DNA of 64,000 nt, from NCBI GenBank assembly GCA_030762895.1, contig CM061070.1, positions 75,317,804-75,381,803 on the forward strand, read 5' to 3'. This document shows, one piece after another, positions 62,783 through 64,000 of this stretch. Under the pieces are notes generated by a model. That model was not told the origin of the DNA. It searched no databases and saw only the letters and a list, made by a program, of their open reading frames with translations. The translations under genes were made by a program, and so were the position numbers. Source of the stretch: Sophora flavescens. Lineage: Eukaryota; Streptophyta; Magnoliopsida; Fabales; Fabaceae. Positions within the stretch are counted from its first letter, which is position 1. Every line of letters starts with the position of its first letter.

Positions 62783-64000
62783 GTTATAAACTCTCTATTT
62801 ATTTTCCCTCATACAAGATGTATTCACAAACAAGGAATGGATAATACTTTCCCTTCCCTCCCCTCCCCTCCCCTCCCTTTGATCCCCTCCTTTTCCTTCT
62901 CTTCCAAACTCACAAACAAAACTTTAGTTTAGCTTAAAAAGTGCTTGGCCTGTGTTTTTTTTTTTTCCATTATGTCACTATGATATCAGCCCTAATGATG
63001 ATTAGAAAGGTGCCAATATTTATTATTCCAGTTTTTTTCTTATAAGCAATATTTATTAATATTCCCTTTCATCATGCAACAAAATTCAAATTCAAACTAG
63101 GTAGTCGTTGTGTTCATTTCATAGCAAGAGCTAGCTAGTTATATATATTGTCCATGGAATCAAGAACATGTACCCTTCTACTCCATTTAGACGTTACACC
63201 AGAGCAGGCATAGGATTCCCATATCCTTTAAGCCAAAAATAATAATGTCATGCAGTGTTCGTAAAGGTAACGGCACCAGCACTAGCAAGCAAGATGCATG
63301 TGTTATACTACATAGTATAATATTAATATATATACAATTAATTAACAAGAAGGAAAATGGTTATAAATGGTTTAGCAAATTGGTAGCTAAGAGAACTAGT
63401 GGATGTGTTTCACAGTTATAATGAGAAGGCAAAGCCATAATGTGTGGCTTTTAATTTGATTCATTCATTACATTCATCAGCGTGGTTGACCAGCTAAGTA
63501 AGTAACGCAGAGAGTGTGAATCAATTTTTTCATGTAGAATAGAAGGAGCTAGGTTGCGTGGGAATCCCTTTGGTGAAATTTTGTGAGTGTGGAAGTCACT
63601 GAAACAAAGCCATCCAGATCACGGTCTTGCACCTATTTTGTTATGAGGATTTATGTGACCGAGACCTTGAATTGTGTATTCTGTGTTGGATCAGCACGTG
63701 TATAAGCTACGGACTTTAAGGAATTTTGCTTTCTCTCTTATGCCCTCCTATTTTTTGTTTTAAATTATTGTTGTAAGTTTGTGCAAATAATACAATGGGC
63801 AAAACAAAACCCACCCTACCTTAATTTGTGAATTATGATACACACTTAAAGCTTATACTTCATCCTTCTACCCAAAAAAAAAGAAGAAAAATGCTTATAC
63901 TCCATCCTCAATTGAAACCATTATGCATAGAGTACACAGGAACTTTAGGAAGATAACATAATTTATATACTTAAAAAATAAGTAGTAACTTCTACGTAGG
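62783..64000. other. Unassigned AT-rich sequence at the window end
   Basis: Includes a (CCCCT)n tract (about 62850-62880). A piece near 62870-62930 (cttccaaactcacaaacaaa) resembles, in reverse, the 33500-33560 segment (tttgtttgtgagtcttg), perhaps ends of a shared miniature element. No exon seen. Confidence 0.35.

Overview
This window is plant nuclear DNA: spliced GT-AG exons, copia and gypsy LTR retrotransposons, RTE-type LINEs, CACTA, hAT and Mutator-like DNA elements, and initiator-Met tRNA primer sites (TGGTATCAGAGC). The mix of miniature elements and a 5S-bearing repeat reminds me of legumes (Fabaceae), but that rests on recognition only; the species is not decided by the sequence. Nothing is bacterial or organellar.

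One host gene is clearly supported: the 3' six exons of a SAM-dependent methyltransferase of the spermidine-synthase-like superfamily, + strand, 1309 to 24487. The exons join to 663 bases with consistent phases and no internal stop. Two introns are swollen by transposons. Intron 2 (1560-14868) holds a gag-only LTR element (1893-3746), a minus-strand copia element (3867-13722) with a plus-strand copia element nested in it (5791-10734), and a solo LTR (14023-14436). Intron 4 (15371-17089) holds a 5S-rRNA-derived module and a MITE. Intron 5 (17276-24331) holds a LINE inserted in a LINE, a hAT element inside the younger LINE, a SINE-like piece and a third LINE.

From 24488 to 64000 I find no intact host gene. 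In order: an inverted-repeat element (about 25143-27290), an (AT)n tract, a minus-strand copia element with unusual TA...TA LTR ends and a G-quadruplex-like polypurine tract (27571-32557), unassigned AT-rich DNA with a diverged repeat pair (about 33030-33500), two 195-bp inverted arms (35959-36153 and 49718-49912) flanking exon-like fragments and an Athila-like gypsy element (38560-48782), AT-rich DNA, a 9.6-kb CACTA transposon (51866-61426) encoding a TnpD-type transposase and a degenerate second gene ending in a Ulp1-like protease domain, a Mutator-type MITE (61643-61826), and a second hAT element (62177-62774) of the same family as the one at 18519.

Most insertions can be placed exactly because target-site duplications survive: TATTG, GTAAG, AAACT, TTAAC, GAGAA, AGGAT (LTR elements), a 15-bp duplication (LINE), CTTTTTAT and AAAAATAT (hAT), TAA (CACTA), TAACTCATT (Mutator-type MITE). 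The most unusual feature is a GC-rich nested-palindrome repeat (core TCACGGCCGTGA), arrayed in both LTRs and the internal 3' region of the gypsy element and found again inside the CACTA element. Nothing here is a demonstrably new biological system; the notable observations concern transposon structure.
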